NCBI RefSeq assembly: GCF_000968685.2
Contig: NZ_LAKD02000001.1
Location: 124,001-188,000, forward strand
Direction of reading: 5' to 3'
Source of the DNA: Streptomyces antioxidans
GTDB lineage: Bacteria; Actinomycetota; Actinomycetes; Streptomycetales; Streptomycetaceae
Length of the DNA stretch: 64,000 nt
Position 1 is the stretch's first letter. Every line of letters begins with the position of its first letter. The position numbers were made by a program, and so were the translations under genes. The notes under the pieces were generated by a model. It was not told the DNA's origin, searched no databases, and saw only the letters and a program-made list of their open reading frames with translations. Positions 17,831-27,500 of the stretch are shown piece by piece.

Positions 17831-17845
17831 TCCACCGGAGGTGGA
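17831..17845. promoter_or_regulatory. inverted repeat in the msiK upstream region
   Basis: TCCACC-GGA-GGTGGA is a perfect palindrome with a three-base spacer, about 60 bases upstream of the msiK start. On the reverse strand a possible -10 (TATAGC) lies about 15 bases further upstream. It could be an operator near the start of transcription. Confidence 0.4.
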
Positions 17846-17947
17846 TTGGCGTGACGCTATACCGGCGAGGGCGGCCCTGTCTCTAGCCAGGACCAGGGAA
17901 ATTTTCGAACGGATCACCCCCAAGGAGCCAGGTACACTGCTGGGGAC

Positions 17948-18020
17948 GCCGACTTAGCTCAGCTGGTAGAGCACCGCTCTTGTAAAGCGAAGGTCGTCGG
18001 TTCGAACCCGACAGTCGGCT
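17948..18020 (+). tRNA. tRNA-Thr, anticodon TGT
   Basis: The cloverleaf reads acceptor GCCGACT / AGTCGGC with discriminator T, the D-loop TTAGCTCAGCTGGTAGAGC, anticodon loop CTTGTAA with TGT at 17981-17983, and the T arm GGTTCGAACC. CCA is not encoded. The anticodon stem carries one C-A mismatch at its base. The anticodon reads ACA. It separates the conserved core genes from the secondary-metabolite region. Confidence 0.95.
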
Positions 18021-18042
18021 CTGCGCCCGAGCAGCGAACGAA

Positions 18043-18074
18043 GAAGCCCCGGAGGGCACGTCCTCCGGGGCTTC
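18043..18074. terminator. hairpin terminator after tRNA-Thr
   Basis: GAAGCCCCGGAGG (18043-18055) and CCTCCGGGGCTTC (18062-18074) pair perfectly. It can end the tRNA transcript and, from the other side, the P450 transcript. Confidence 0.8.
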
Positions 18075-18132
18075 TGGCGGCTAGGGGTGATCGCGGAGGC
18101 GGGCTTCGCGGTCGCCGGGAGCCGCCGGAAGG

Positions 18133-18192
18133 GGACGGGCCACCAGACGGATCACCAGACCGGTCACCGGATGAGTCACCGGACCGGTCACC
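18133..18192 (-). repeat. five 12-bp tandem repeats over the P450 stop, giving in-frame TGA codons
   Basis: Read on the reverse strand, units of GGTGACCGGTCC type follow each other five times. The first contains the stop codon of the P450 gene and three of the others keep TGA in the same frame, so four TGA codons occur 12 bases apart. The last unit has TGG in place of TGA. Confidence 0.8.
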
Positions 18193-19423
18193 ACGCGACC
18201 GGGAGTGCCGCGAGCGGGCGGACCAGACCGGCCTGCTGGTAGCGGAGTTCCGCGGGCGGGATCGCGAGGCGGGCCTCGGGGAAGCGCTCGAAGAGGCGGC
18301 GGGCGGCGGTCTCGGTGATGATCTTGGCGAGATGGGCGCCGGAGCAGTAGTGGATGCCGAAGCCGAAGCTGAGATGGGCGGGCTTCGGGCGGGTGAGGTC
18401 GAGCATCTCCGGGTGGACGGGGAACTGATCGGGGTCCCGGTTGGCGGACAGCACCGAGATGATGACGACCTCATCGGCCGGAATGGTGACCCCGCCGATC
18501 TCCACCGGCTCGGTGGTGACGCGCTGCAGCGCGTTGCTGATCGGGTTGACGTAGCGGATCAGCTCGTCCGTCGCGGCGCCCCAGCGGCCCGGTTCGGCGA
18601 GGAGCTGGGCGCGTTCCCGCGGGTGGGTGAGGAGGGCGGCGATCACGCCGCCGACGAGACTGGCGGTGGTGTCGTTGCCGCCCGTCATCAGGGCGAAGCT
18701 GGTGGAGAGGATCTCGGTGAGGGTCAGCCGGCGCTCGGGGTCGGCGTGGATGAGGGAGGAGAGCAGACCGTCGTCCGGCTCCCGCTCCTTCTGGGCGATC
18801 AGGGCGGACATATAGGCCGACAGGTCCCGGATGTTGCGGTCCAGGACGCCCGAGGTGTCGGTCGGCGAGTGCTCGCGCAGTGCCTGGGACCAGCGCAGGA
18901 AGTCCGGCCACGCCTCGGCGGGCACCCCCATCAGCTCGGCGATGGTCATCACGGGCAGCGGCTCGGCGTACCCGGCGATCAGATCCGGGCGGGCCTGGTC
19001 GGCCAGCCGGTTGAGCAGCTCGTCGGCGATCTCCACCACCCGCGGCCGCAGCGCCTCGGCGCGGCGCGGGGTGAAGGCGAAGCTGATGGCCTTGCGCAGC
19101 GGGGTGTGGCGGGGTGGCTCGAGGTTGGCCAAGTGGTTGGCCTCCTCGGCGGGAGGGGTCATGGCGCGGCCCGACTTGCGTGACATCAGCCGGTAGTGGA
19201 CGTGGATGTCACGGCTGAACCGCGGGTCGGCGAGGGCCGCCTTGGCGTCGTCGTACCGGGTCACCACCCAGGCACGGCCGCCGCCGGGCAGGGAGACCTC
19301 ACACACCGGGCGCTCCTGGCGGACGTATTCCAGAACGGGATACGGGTTCTGGATGAAATCGTTCGTGAGCAGCCAGTACTTGGAGAGTGTCCGTGTGGCG
19401 GCCATGCCGTCTCCCTCAGCCAT
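18188..19423 (-). CDS. cytochrome P450 (class I, CYP105/107-like)
   Basis: A 411-residue soluble bacterial P450. The heme-binding motif FGFGIHYCSGAHLAK puts the iron ligand at Cys360, the I-helix oxygen-activation motif is TGGNDTT and the K-helix ExxR is ELIR. It needs a ferredoxin partner, not encoded nearby. Starts at 19423 (GAAAGG upstream) and 19405 (GAGGGAG upstream) both have good ribosome binding sites; the longer is given. It is divergent from the ABC exporter genes, with about 255 bases between. Whether it belongs to the peptide pathway or is a neighbour cannot be decided from the window. Confidence 0.9.
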   Translation of the reverse strand: MAEGDGMAATRTLSKYWLLTNDFIQNPYPVLEYVRQERPVCEVSLPGGGRAWVVTRYDDAKAALADPRFSRDIHVHYRLMSRKSGRAMTPPAEEANHLANLEPPRHTPLRKAISFAFTPRRAEALRPRVVEIADELLNRLADQARPDLIAGYAEPLPVMTIAELMGVPAEAWPDFLRWSQALREHSPTDTSGVLDRNIRDLSAYMSALIAQKEREPDDGLLSSLIHADPERRLTLTEILSTSFALMTGGNDTTASLVGGVIAALLTHPRERAQLLAEPGRWGAATDELIRYVNPISNALQRVTTEPVEIGGVTIPADEVVIISVLSANRDPDQFPVHPEMLDLTRPKPAHLSFGFGIHYCSGAHLAKIITETAARRLFERFPEARLAIPPAELRYQQAGLVRPLAALPVAW

Positions 19424-19678
19424 CCGGGGCCCTTTCGTCCCGGATGACCCTAGGTCGGCCCTCCTGATGCCACAGGCGCGATGCAAAGACTTCGAAGCGG
19501 GCCCGGATCCGGGCCCGGATCGCGGCCTGGATCCCGCTTCCCCGTTCCCGCTTCCCCGCTCCCGGCCGTCGAACTCGGCGCCCGATCTCTGCCATTCGGC
19601 AGAGGCGGCGCCCCGGGGCCCCGTCCTAATCTCGGCTCGTCAACGCAAGCCCGACCCGGCAAAGGGAGAGTGAGCCGC

Positions 19679-20443
19679 GTGAGCGCGACAAGTTCGACGG
19701 ATACGGAGTTGGCCGCTCGAGCGGTGAACGTCCACAAGGTGTATGGGACCGGCGATGCGCAAGTCGCCGCCCTGCGCGGGGTCGATGTGGACCTGCGCCG
19801 TGGTCAGTTCACGGCGATCATGGGGCCTTCGGGTTCCGGTAAGTCGACCCTCATGCATTGTCTCGCCGGCCTCGACACGGTCAGTGAGGGCGATGTGTAT
19901 GTGGCCGATATGAAGGTCAATGGAATGAGCGATAAGGAACTGACCGCTCTTCGCAGAGATCGCATTGGATTTATCTTCCAGCAATTCAATCTGCTGCCGA
20001 TGCTGACCGCCGAGGAGAACATTCTCCTGCCGTTGGCGATCGCGGGCCGCAAGCCCTCGCCGGAATGGCTGGCGAAGGTGATCGAGACGGTGGGGCTGAG
20101 CGACCGGCTCGGGCACCGTCCCACGGAGCTCTCGGGCGGTCAGCAGCAGCGGGTGGCCTGCGCACGGGCGCTGGTGTCCCAGCCCGAGGTGATCTTCGCC
20201 GATGAGCCGACCGGCAATCTGGACTCGCGGGCCGGCGCCGAGGTGCTGAAGTTCCTGCGCGACTCGGTCAGGACGCTGGGCCAGACCATCGTCATGGTCA
20301 CTCATGACCCCAACGCCGCCTCGTACGCGGACCGCGTGGTGTTCTTCGCCGACGGACACGTGGTCAGCGAGATCACCGAGCCGACCGCGGACGCCGTGCT
20401 CGACATGATGAAGAAGATCGACACGCTGGAGAAGGTGGCCTGA
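19679..20443 (+). CDS. ABC exporter ATPase (MacB/LolD type)
   Basis: The 254-residue ATPase has Walker A GPSGSGKST, Q-loop FIFQQFNLLPML, signature ELSGGQQQRVACARAL, Walker B VIFADEPTGNLDS and H-loop MVTHDP. FQQFNLLP and DEPTGNLDS are typical of the MacB/LolD group that drives mechanotransmission rather than import. GTG 19679 is chosen because AAAGGGAG lies ten bases upstream; the GTG at 19670 is too close to it. The stop overlaps the ATG of the permease gene (TGATG). In this position next to a peptide cluster it may export the product or give self-resistance; that is inference. Confidence 0.93.
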   Translation: MSATSSTDTELAARAVNVHKVYGTGDAQVAALRGVDVDLRRGQFTAIMGPSGSGKSTLMHCLAGLDTVSEGDVYVADMKVNGMSDKELTALRRDRIGFIFQQFNLLPMLTAEENILLPLAIAGRKPSPEWLAKVIETVGLSDRLGHRPTELSGGQQQRVACARALVSQPEVIFADEPTGNLDSRAGAEVLKFLRDSVRTLGQTIVMVTHDPNAASYADRVVFFADGHVVSEITEPTADAVLDMMKKIDTLEKVA

Positions 20444-22992
20444 TGTTCAAGGCGACTCTCAAGAGCGTGCTGTCGCGGAAGCTACGACTGCTGCTGTCGG
20501 GCCTCGCGGTGGTGCTGGGCGTCACGTTCGTCTCGGGTGCCTTCGTCCTCCAGGACACCCTTGGCCGTTCGTTCGACGCCCAGTTCGCGGGCGCGTACGA
20601 CGACATCGATCTGCAGGTGGCCGCCAAGGCGCGGGTCAGCGGAAGTGCGGGCGACGCGGCGAGCGCGCCGGTCGGACTGGACGCGGCGACCGTACGGCGG
20701 GTGGCGGACGTCCCCGGCGTCGGGAAGGCCGACGGGGACATCCGCGTCGAGGGCGCCCGCGCGCTCGGCAAGGACGGCAAGGTGGTGCCCAGCACCGGCG
20801 GCCCCCGGTACGGCAAGGGGTGGACCGGCGAGACCTCGCTCCTCGCCCTGCGCAAGGGCCACGCCCCGGCCAAGCCGGACGAGGTGGCGATCAACGCCGG
20901 GCTCGCCGAGAAGGGGCACTTCTCGGTCGGCGATTCGATCGGCGTGCTGACCGGACAGCCCAAGCGGTCCTTCACCGTGGCCGGGATCTTCGGCTACTCG
21001 GGCGACCGTGACTCCATCGGCGGCGAACAGACGGTGGCGTTCACCGAACCGGTGGCGCGGGAGCTGATGCTGGGACACAACGGCCAGTACTCGGCCATCA
21101 GCGTGGACCTGGCCTCGGGCGCGAAGAGCGCCACCGTCAAGGCGGCGCTGAAGAAGGAGCTCGGGTCCGGTTTCGAGGTGCGCACCGGCGAGGAGCTGTC
21201 GAAGGCGTCGGCCGACCGCTCGCGGGAGATCCTCGACCTGGTCACCCAGGTGCTGCTGGGATTCGCGGCGGTGGCGGTGCTGGTCGGGGTCTTCCTGATC
21301 ATCAACACCTTCTCCATCATCATCGCCCAGCGGATGCGTGAGCTGGCACTGTTGCGGGCGCTGGGCGCCAGCCGCCGTCAGATGATCGGCTCGGTGCTGC
21401 TGGAATCGCTGGTGATCGGGCTGGTCGCGGCGGTCATCGGGCTGGGCCTCGGGGTCGGCCTGGGAGCCCTGGGCGCCTCCCTGCTGGCGGGCACCATCAA
21501 GGGGCTGGAGGTCGCCGATCTCGCCGTTCCCGCCAACGCGGTCGTCGTGTCGCTGGTGGTCGGTGTGGGGGTGACGATGCTGGCCGCGCTGTTCCCGGCG
21601 CTGCGGGCCGCGAAGGTCGCGCCCATCGCCGTCATCCGTTCGGCGGTGGCGCCGGACCGCAAGCACCGCAAGCAGACCTGGACCGGTTCGGTGCTGCTGG
21701 TGCTGGGTGCCGCGCTGCTGGTGATGGGGCTCGCCGGGTCGGGCGACGCGGCGATGTCGGCCGTGCTGCCCGGGGTGCTGCTCACCTTCATCGGGGTCAC
21801 GCTGCTCACCCCGCTGATCAGCCGGCCGGCCGTATGGCTGCTGGGCGGGCTGTTCTCCCGCTCGCTCCCCGGCCAGCTGGGGCGCCGCAACTCGGCGCGC
21901 AATCCGCGCCGTACCGCGATCACGGCCTCGGCGCTGATGATCGGCGTGGCGCTGGTCACCACGCTCAGCACGGTGGCCGCCTCGGCGAAGGACAGCGTCA
22001 ACAACGAGATCTCGGACAAGCTGAAGTCCCAGCTGGTGGCGATGGGCGACTCCGGCGACAGCATGTCGGCCTCCATCGACCCGGCGGCGCTGCGCCAGGC
22101 GCGTGGCGTGGACGGAGTGGAGGCGGTCGCCGCGGCGTCGTTCGACACCGCGAAGGTCGGCAAGGACACCCAGTCCGTGTCCTCCTGGGAGGACTGGGGG
22201 GCGGCGCGCGGCATGCTCAGCCTGCGGGCCGAGGCCGGGTCGATCGATGAACTGGCCCCCGGCTCGGTACTGATGAACAAGGCCACCGCCAAGGACCGCG
22301 ATCTGAAGGTGGGCGACAAGGTCACCGTCCAACTGCAGCGCGGGGAGCCCCGCAGCTACCGGCTGGCCGGCACCTTCGAGGACATGGCGCTGGCCAACAG
22401 CGTGGTGATCCCGTGGGCCGACGCGACCGAAGGCTTCCGCAACGCGCAGCCGTCGCAGGCGTTCTTCGAGCTGGCCGCGGACGCCTCGGTGGCCTCGGTC
22501 CAGCCGGGGATCGAAAAGGCGCTGCGGGACAGCCCCGAGGTGACGGTGCAGTCCAAGGACGCCATCGCCCAGAAGTTCAACGACGGCTTCGACATGATGC
22601 TCAATCTGGTCCAGGCGCTGCTCGCGGTCGCGATGATCATCGCGGTGCTGGGCATCGTCAACACGCTGGCCCTGTCGGTGATGGAGCGGACCAAGGAGCT
22701 GGGCGCGCTGCGGGCCATCGGGCTGGGGCGGGGTCAGACGATCCGCATGATCATGACCGAGTCGGTGGTCATCTCGCTCTTCGGCGCCGTGCTCGGTGTG
22801 GTGGTCGGGGCCGGGCTCGGGCTCGCGGTGGCCCACTCGATGCGGTCCCAGGGTGTCAACACCCTGTCACTGCCCTGGTCGCTGATGGCGGTCTATCTGG
22901 TGGGCGCGGCGATCGTCGGGGCGCTGGCCTCGCTGGGCCCGGCCCGGCGCGGGGCCAGGCTGAACGTCCTGCGGGCCGTCACACAGGAGTGA
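20443..22992 (+). CDS. FtsX/MacB-like ABC exporter permease
   Basis: The 849-residue membrane protein has one N-terminal transmembrane helix, a large extracellular MacB-like domain (about 40-255), a three-helix FtsX domain (about 260-405), a second anchor near 415-480, a second extracellular domain (about 490-700) and a C-terminal FtsX domain (about 705-845, ending RRGARLNVLRAVTQE). This duplicated layout is the usual Streptomyces single-chain permease working with the ATPase encoded just upstream. Such transporters extrude peptides or lipids from the outer membrane face. A perfect hairpin terminator follows about 65 bases after the stop. Confidence 0.93.
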   Translation: MFKATLKSVLSRKLRLLLSGLAVVLGVTFVSGAFVLQDTLGRSFDAQFAGAYDDIDLQVAAKARVSGSAGDAASAPVGLDAATVRRVADVPGVGKADGDIRVEGARALGKDGKVVPSTGGPRYGKGWTGETSLLALRKGHAPAKPDEVAINAGLAEKGHFSVGDSIGVLTGQPKRSFTVAGIFGYSGDRDSIGGEQTVAFTEPVARELMLGHNGQYSAISVDLASGAKSATVKAALKKELGSGFEVRTGEELSKASADRSREILDLVTQVLLGFAAVAVLVGVFLIINTFSIIIAQRMRELALLRALGASRRQMIGSVLLESLVIGLVAAVIGLGLGVGLGALGASLLAGTIKGLEVADLAVPANAVVVSLVVGVGVTMLAALFPALRAAKVAPIAVIRSAVAPDRKHRKQTWTGSVLLVLGAALLVMGLAGSGDAAMSAVLPGVLLTFIGVTLLTPLISRPAVWLLGGLFSRSLPGQLGRRNSARNPRRTAITASALMIGVALVTTLSTVAASAKDSVNNEISDKLKSQLVAMGDSGDSMSASIDPAALRQARGVDGVEAVAAASFDTAKVGKDTQSVSSWEDWGAARGMLSLRAEAGSIDELAPGSVLMNKATAKDRDLKVGDKVTVQLQRGEPRSYRLAGTFEDMALANSVVIPWADATEGFRNAQPSQAFFELAADASVASVQPGIEKALRDSPEVTVQSKDAIAQKFNDGFDMMLNLVQALLAVAMIIAVLGIVNTLALSVMERTKELGALRAIGLGRGQTIRMIMTESVVISLFGAVLGVVVGAGLGLAVAHSMRSQGVNTLSLPWSLMAVYLVGAAIVGALASLGPARRGARLNVLRAVTQE

Positions 22993-23056
22993 GGCCCGGA
23001 ACACAACGGATGGGGTGTACCGCGCCCGGAGAATGCCGCGGGAACCCAGAAAGTCT

Positions 23057-23098
23057 CCCACGGTGCCTCGGATAAATCCCCCGGCGAGGCACCGTGGG
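23057..23098 (+). terminator. ABC operon terminator, 14-bp stem
   Basis: CCCACGGTGCCTCG (from 23057) pairs perfectly with CGAGGCACCGTGGG (to 23098) around a 14-base loop, downstream of the permease gene. Confidence 0.8.
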
Positions 23099-23151
23099 GC
23101 TTCCCCCGCCGCGCGAGACGTGGGTCGCATTGCAGCTTCCTGCACCGGCTG

Positions 23152-23180
23152 TTGTCTTTCGAGATTAGGTACGTTGATAT
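23152..23180 (+). promoter_or_regulatory. candidate promoter of the LysR-type gene
   Basis: TTGTCT (23152-23157) and TGATAT (23175-23180) are separated by 17 bases, 80 bases before the start codon. This is a good match to vegetative promoters and is AT-rich compared with its surroundings. Confidence 0.55.
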
Positions 23181-23260
23181 GGTCTCGACAGATCGGATGC
23201 CGGTGCTGTGTAACCGGTTCTCGGCCGCCCAGAAGGCAGCCGAATCGGACAGGGGGAAAA

Positions 23261-23518
23261 ATGCACGAGCGGGAGTTCCGCGCCTTCGTCTCTATAGCGG
23301 AGATAGGACGTATGGATCAGGCGGCGAAAGTACTCGGTTATTCGCAGCCGGCCATCAGCTATCAGATCAAGTGCCTGGAACAAATGCTGGGCACCAAGCT
23401 TTTCACCCGTGACTCCACGGGTGCCCAGCTCACTCGCGAAGGGCGGATGATCCTGCCCTCGGCCCGTGCGGTACTGGCTCTCATCGACAGCATGAAGGGC
23501 GTCTGCGCGGCCGCCTGA
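23261..23518 (+). CDS. stand-alone LysR-type DNA-binding domain, 85 aa
   Basis: ATG 23261 follows AGGGGGAAAA. The product is only the N-terminal winged helix-turn-helix of a LysR regulator (REFRAFVSIAEIGRMDQAAK, VLGYSQPAISYQIKCLEQML, LFTRDSTGAQLTREG), followed by part of the linker helix. The 200-residue ligand-binding domain of normal LysR proteins is absent. The stop is followed at once by non-coding sequence and a terminator, with no frameshifted effector domain visible, so this looks like a natural mini-regulator rather than a recent truncation. Codon use is less GC-biased than its neighbours (ATA, CTT and GTA codons), hinting at transfer. It may regulate the peptide cluster. Confidence 0.8.
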   Translation: MHEREFRAFVSIAEIGRMDQAAKVLGYSQPAISYQIKCLEQMLGTKLFTRDSTGAQLTREGRMILPSARAVLALIDSMKGVCAAA

Positions 23519-23543
23519 TACGCGGCGCCGCGCGGCCACCTCC

Positions 23544-23588
23544 CAAGGGCCCGCCTCCCCCGACCACGTCGGGGGAGGCGGGCCCTTG
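23544..23588. terminator. bidirectional terminator, 20-bp stem
   Basis: Arms starting at 23544 and ending at 23588 are perfect complements around a five-base loop. It serves the LysR-type gene and the converging response regulator. The remaining bases to 23694 hold nothing recognisable. Confidence 0.85.
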
Positions 23589-23694
23589 TGCCGCCGGGGT
23601 GCCCGTGGCGGCCGGGGCGGCTGGGGAAGCGGATGGCAGGAAGGTGCAGCCGGTACTGATGGGGAGCGGGCCCGTGGCGGCCGCTCCGGCGGGG

Positions 23695-24345
23695 TCAGTC
23701 GACGCGCTCGCTGTCCCACACCCAGGCGGCTATGCCCACCCGGTTGCGCACGTCCAACTTCCGCTGGACGTTGGCGATATGGGTCTTGACCGTCCCGGCA
23801 GAGATGAACAGCTCGCCGGCGATCTCCGCGTTGGTCATGCCCTGGGCGACCAACTTGGCGATCTCCACCTCGCGTTCGGTCAGCGCCTCGATGGGCCGTT
23901 TGGCCCGGGGCCGCTCGGGCTCCTGGATGTGCCGCAGCAGCCGGACCGTCACCGAGGGACTGATCATGGCGTCCCCGGCCATGGCCGCCCGGATCGCCTC
24001 CACCAGCAGCGTCGGCCCGGAGCGTTTGAGGAGGAAGCCGCAGGCCCCGTTGCGCAGGGCGCTGTGCACATACTCGTCGAGGTCGAAGGTGGTCACCACG
24101 ATGATCTTGATCGGGTCCTTGGCGCCCGGCCCGGCGAGCAGCCGGGTGACCTCGAGTCCGTTCATCCGGGGCATCCGGATGTCGGCCAGCACCACATCGG
24201 GCCGTAGCTTGCGGGCCAGTTCGACGGCCTCCAAGCCGTCGGCGGCCTCGCCCACGACCTCCATGTCCGGTTGGGAGTCGAGAATCAGCCGGAAGCCGAT
24301 GCGGACGGTGTCCTGGTCGTCGGCCAGCAGGATGCGGGTGGTCAC
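23695..24345 (-). CDS. orphan NarL/LuxR-type response regulator
   Basis: The 216-residue response regulator has a receiver domain with acidic pocket LLADDQD, a phospho-acceptor Asp in DVVLADIRMP, Thr in VVTTFDLDEY and Lys in FLLKRSG. The LuxR-type helix-turn-helix is LTEREVEIAKLVAQGMTNAEIAGEL. No histidine kinase gene adjoins it, so its partner is elsewhere or it works without phosphorylation. GTG 24345 (VTTRILLADD) gives the normal receiver start; upstream in-frame codons would add a non-homologous Pro/Ala-rich leader. It is divergent from the RHS operon across about 170 bases and may control it. Confidence 0.88.
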   Translation of the reverse strand: MTTRILLADDQDTVRIGFRLILDSQPDMEVVGEAADGLEAVELARKLRPDVVLADIRMPRMNGLEVTRLLAGPGAKDPIKIIVVTTFDLDEYVHSALRNGACGFLLKRSGPTLLVEAIRAAMAGDAMISPSVTVRLLRHIQEPERPRAKRPIEALTEREVEIAKLVAQGMTNAEIAGELFISAGTVKTHIANVQRKLDVRNRVGIAAWVWDSERVD

Positions 24346-24441
24346 GGCACACACCGTAGCCGTAACGGCACCCGGCCGTGCCGGATTGCCCAACGGACCG
24401 TATCGAAAGTTTCACTAAGGGCTTTGGGGCGAGTGGGGCGG

Positions 24442-24447
24442 TTGACA
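24442..24447 (+). promoter_or_regulatory. consensus -35 (TTGACA) upstream of the RHS gene
   Basis: A perfect TTGACA lies about 68 bases before the GTG start of the RHS gene. The -10 is not obvious (TCTCGA or CTCGAA at 17-18 bases). It may need an activator, such as the divergent response regulator. Confidence 0.35.
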
Positions 24448-24514
24448 GCATTCGGCCAGACCCCTCTCGAAGCCGTGCGGCGTAGCGCGGTGCGTTCCCA
24501 GGTTGGAGTGGTGA

Positions 24515-27500
24515 GTGAGCATGGCTCGCACCAGAACACTCAGAGCGACGGTGGCGGGCGCGGCCTCCGTGACCGTCTCCGTGGCGTTGCTCGCGAGCGG
24601 GAGTATGGCTTCGGCGGCACCGGACTGGCTCAGCCGCGCCGGGCACGCCACCCCGTCGGATGTCGCCATGCTGTCCGCCAAGGCCGGCGATCCGGTCCGG
24701 CCCGCCTGGCCCGCGGGCGACTTCGACGGCATCGCGGAGTCCGCCGGGAAGCGGGGTACGGCCGCGGCACCGAAACCGGCCTCCCCGTCCGACGGCGCGA
24801 CCCTGGCCGACCGGCGCCCGGTGCTGACCGCCGCGCGGGCCGCGGGCAAGGCCGAGTACGAGTTCGTCATCGGCACTGGTGACAGCCCCCGTGGCGGGCA
24901 GGTCGTCTCGTCCGGCTGGCTGCGCACCCCGCGCTGGACGGTGCCGGACGGCACGCTCAAGGACGGCGGCCAGTACACGTGGACCGTACGGGCGCGGAAC
25001 CGGGCGTCAGGAAAGGTGACCGCGGACGCCCCGGCCAGGTCCCTCACCGTGAACCTGTGGCTGGGGGCACAGCCCGCCGAAGGGCCGGTGCCCATGGACA
25101 CGCTCGGCCCGGCGTCGGTGAACCTCGCCAACGGCAACGCGACCGCGTCGGTGGCCACCCCGCAGACGAGCACGGGGGCCGGGCCCCTGGGGGCGACCTT
25201 CACCTACAACTCGCTGGCCACGGCCGAAGTCGGGCTCACCGGCTCGTACTTCACGGGGACGTCCGGGACGGGCATCGGCGGCAAGGAGAAGCCGGCGGCC
25301 GTACGGACCGACACCCAGCCCTCCTTCAACTGGGACGGGCAGGCCCCTTGGGAGGGTGCCAAGGCCGGCGACCGGTTCCGGGCGCGCTGGACCGGGCAGC
25401 TGCGGGTACCGGACTCGGGCGGCTACCGCCTGGGCGGCGTCTACCAGGGCGGGGTGCGGATCTGGCTGGACGACACCCCGGTCGTGGACGACTGGAAGGG
25501 CGAGAAGGGCGGCTCCACACCCCGGTTCGGCGCGGTGCGGCAGCTCAAGGCCGGCCACGCCTACTCGGTGCGGATCGAGTACCAACGCCCCGCCGACGGC
25601 GGGCGGCTGGCCCTGTGGGCGCAGCGCTCGGGCAAGGGCAGCCTGCCGGTGCCCTCGTCCTGGCTCTCGCCGGCCGGGTCCGTGCTGCCGCCCGGCTGGA
25701 GCGTGACTCCCGCCGCGACCGGCCAGGACGGCGCGAGCGCGCTCAAGGAGGGCACCGGCGAGGGTGTCACGGCGGCGGGCGGTGCGGACGCGGCGAACCC
25801 GCTGAGCAGCCCGCAGGGCGCGAACGCGACCGGCTCGAGCGCCGACACGGGCACGGGCGCGGCCTCCTCGACGGGGGCCGCCCAGCCCAACTCCGCCACG
25901 CCCAAGGCCGCCACCGGAGCCAAGGGCGCGAAGGGCGCCAAGGGCGCCGGGGACACCGACAGCGACGCCGCGAAGCTCAAGGCGACCGAGGAGGCCGCGG
26001 ACGAGGGTCTGAAGTTCTTCTACGGCGGCGACTCCACCTGCGAGGACGACGACGCCCCCGAGGGGTTCGTCTGCGCGGTCCGGGTACCCGGCGCGGGGAC
26101 GACCCAGCTGCACTACTCCGCGGGGAAGCTCGCCCGGATCGTCAATCCCGGTGACGAGACCACCGACTTCGGCTACACCGCCGACCACCGGCTCACCGCC
26201 GTCCGCACCCCGCTGGTGATGGACTGGATCGCGGTCGACCCGGACCGGCGCGACCACGCCACCGCCGACTACCAGATCGGCTACGCGGACTCCGGCACCC
26301 GGGCCGCCCGGCTGGCCGGCCCCGAGCCCACCGGCTTCACCGAGGGCCGGACCGCGCGCCCCGAGCGGCGCTACGCCTATGGCTCGGGCTCCACCAAGAT
26401 CGATGTGGCGGGTCTGCACGGCACCCGCACCGTCGCCTACGACACCGCGGGACGCGTCAGCTCCGACACCGACGCCACCGGGCGCACGGTGCGCAAGGAG
26501 TGGACGGCGGCCGAGCAGCCCGCCGCCACCCTCGACGCGGCCGGCCGGCTGACCACCACGGTCTATGACGAGGCGGGCCGCCCGGTCGGCGCCTTCGGCC
26601 CCGGTCCCGAGAAGTGTTTCGCCGATGACGGCAGCCTGGTGAGCCCGGCCCCCTCGGGGTGCGGGAAGGTCCCGGCCACCACGACGACGTACGGCGACAC
26701 CAGCGCCACCTCCGTCACCCAGGGTTCCGACGGGGTGCCGGACCTCACGGTCGAGACCCAGCTCAACGAACTCGGGGTGCCGGTGGCGATGGTCACCGAC
26801 CCGAAGGGCCTGAAGCTCAAGACCGGCTACGAGTACGACGAGATGTTCCGGCCCACCGCCAAGGTCATGCCGAGCGGGGCCAAGCAGAGTTACGCGTACT
26901 ACGGCGCGACGGAGAAGGCCGACAACCCCTGCACCGACGAGGACGATCCGCTGCCGCAGGCCGGCCTGCCGAAGTCCATCACCTCGGCGGCGTCGGCGAC
27001 CGGCTCCTCCCGGACGGAGAAGTTCGTCTACGACGAGCGGGGGCTGCCGGTCGCGGTGACCTTCGGCGGGACCAAGTGGACCTGCGTGGACTACGGTGAC
27101 CGCGGCCAGATCCTCGCCATGCACGTGCCCGGGAACGAGTGGGCCCCGGCGCGCACGATCAGCTACGACGCGGCCCACGGCGGCGATCCGCTGACCACCA
27201 AGGCGTCGGAGCCCGGCGACGAACTGCTCTTCACGGTCGATCTGCTCGGCCGTACCGTCCGGTTCACCGACGCCCAGGGCATCCGCACCGAGACGGTCTA
27301 CGACCGGGCCGGACGGGCGGTGCGCGAGACCTCGACCCCCGCCAGCGACGCGGACGCGACGCAGGTGAAGACGGTGCGCTATGACGACGCGGGCCGTGAG
27401 ACCGCCGTCGCGCTGGACGGCAAGACGCTCGCCACCGTCGCTCTGGACGCGGGCGGCGAGGCCGAGCGGGTGACCTACGCCAACGGCTCGTCGCTGAAGG

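Noticed and set aside
17948..18020. Attachment-site duplication of the tRNA-Thr 3' end
   Set aside because: No second copy of the tRNA tail was found elsewhere in the window; the other edge of any island would be outside it.
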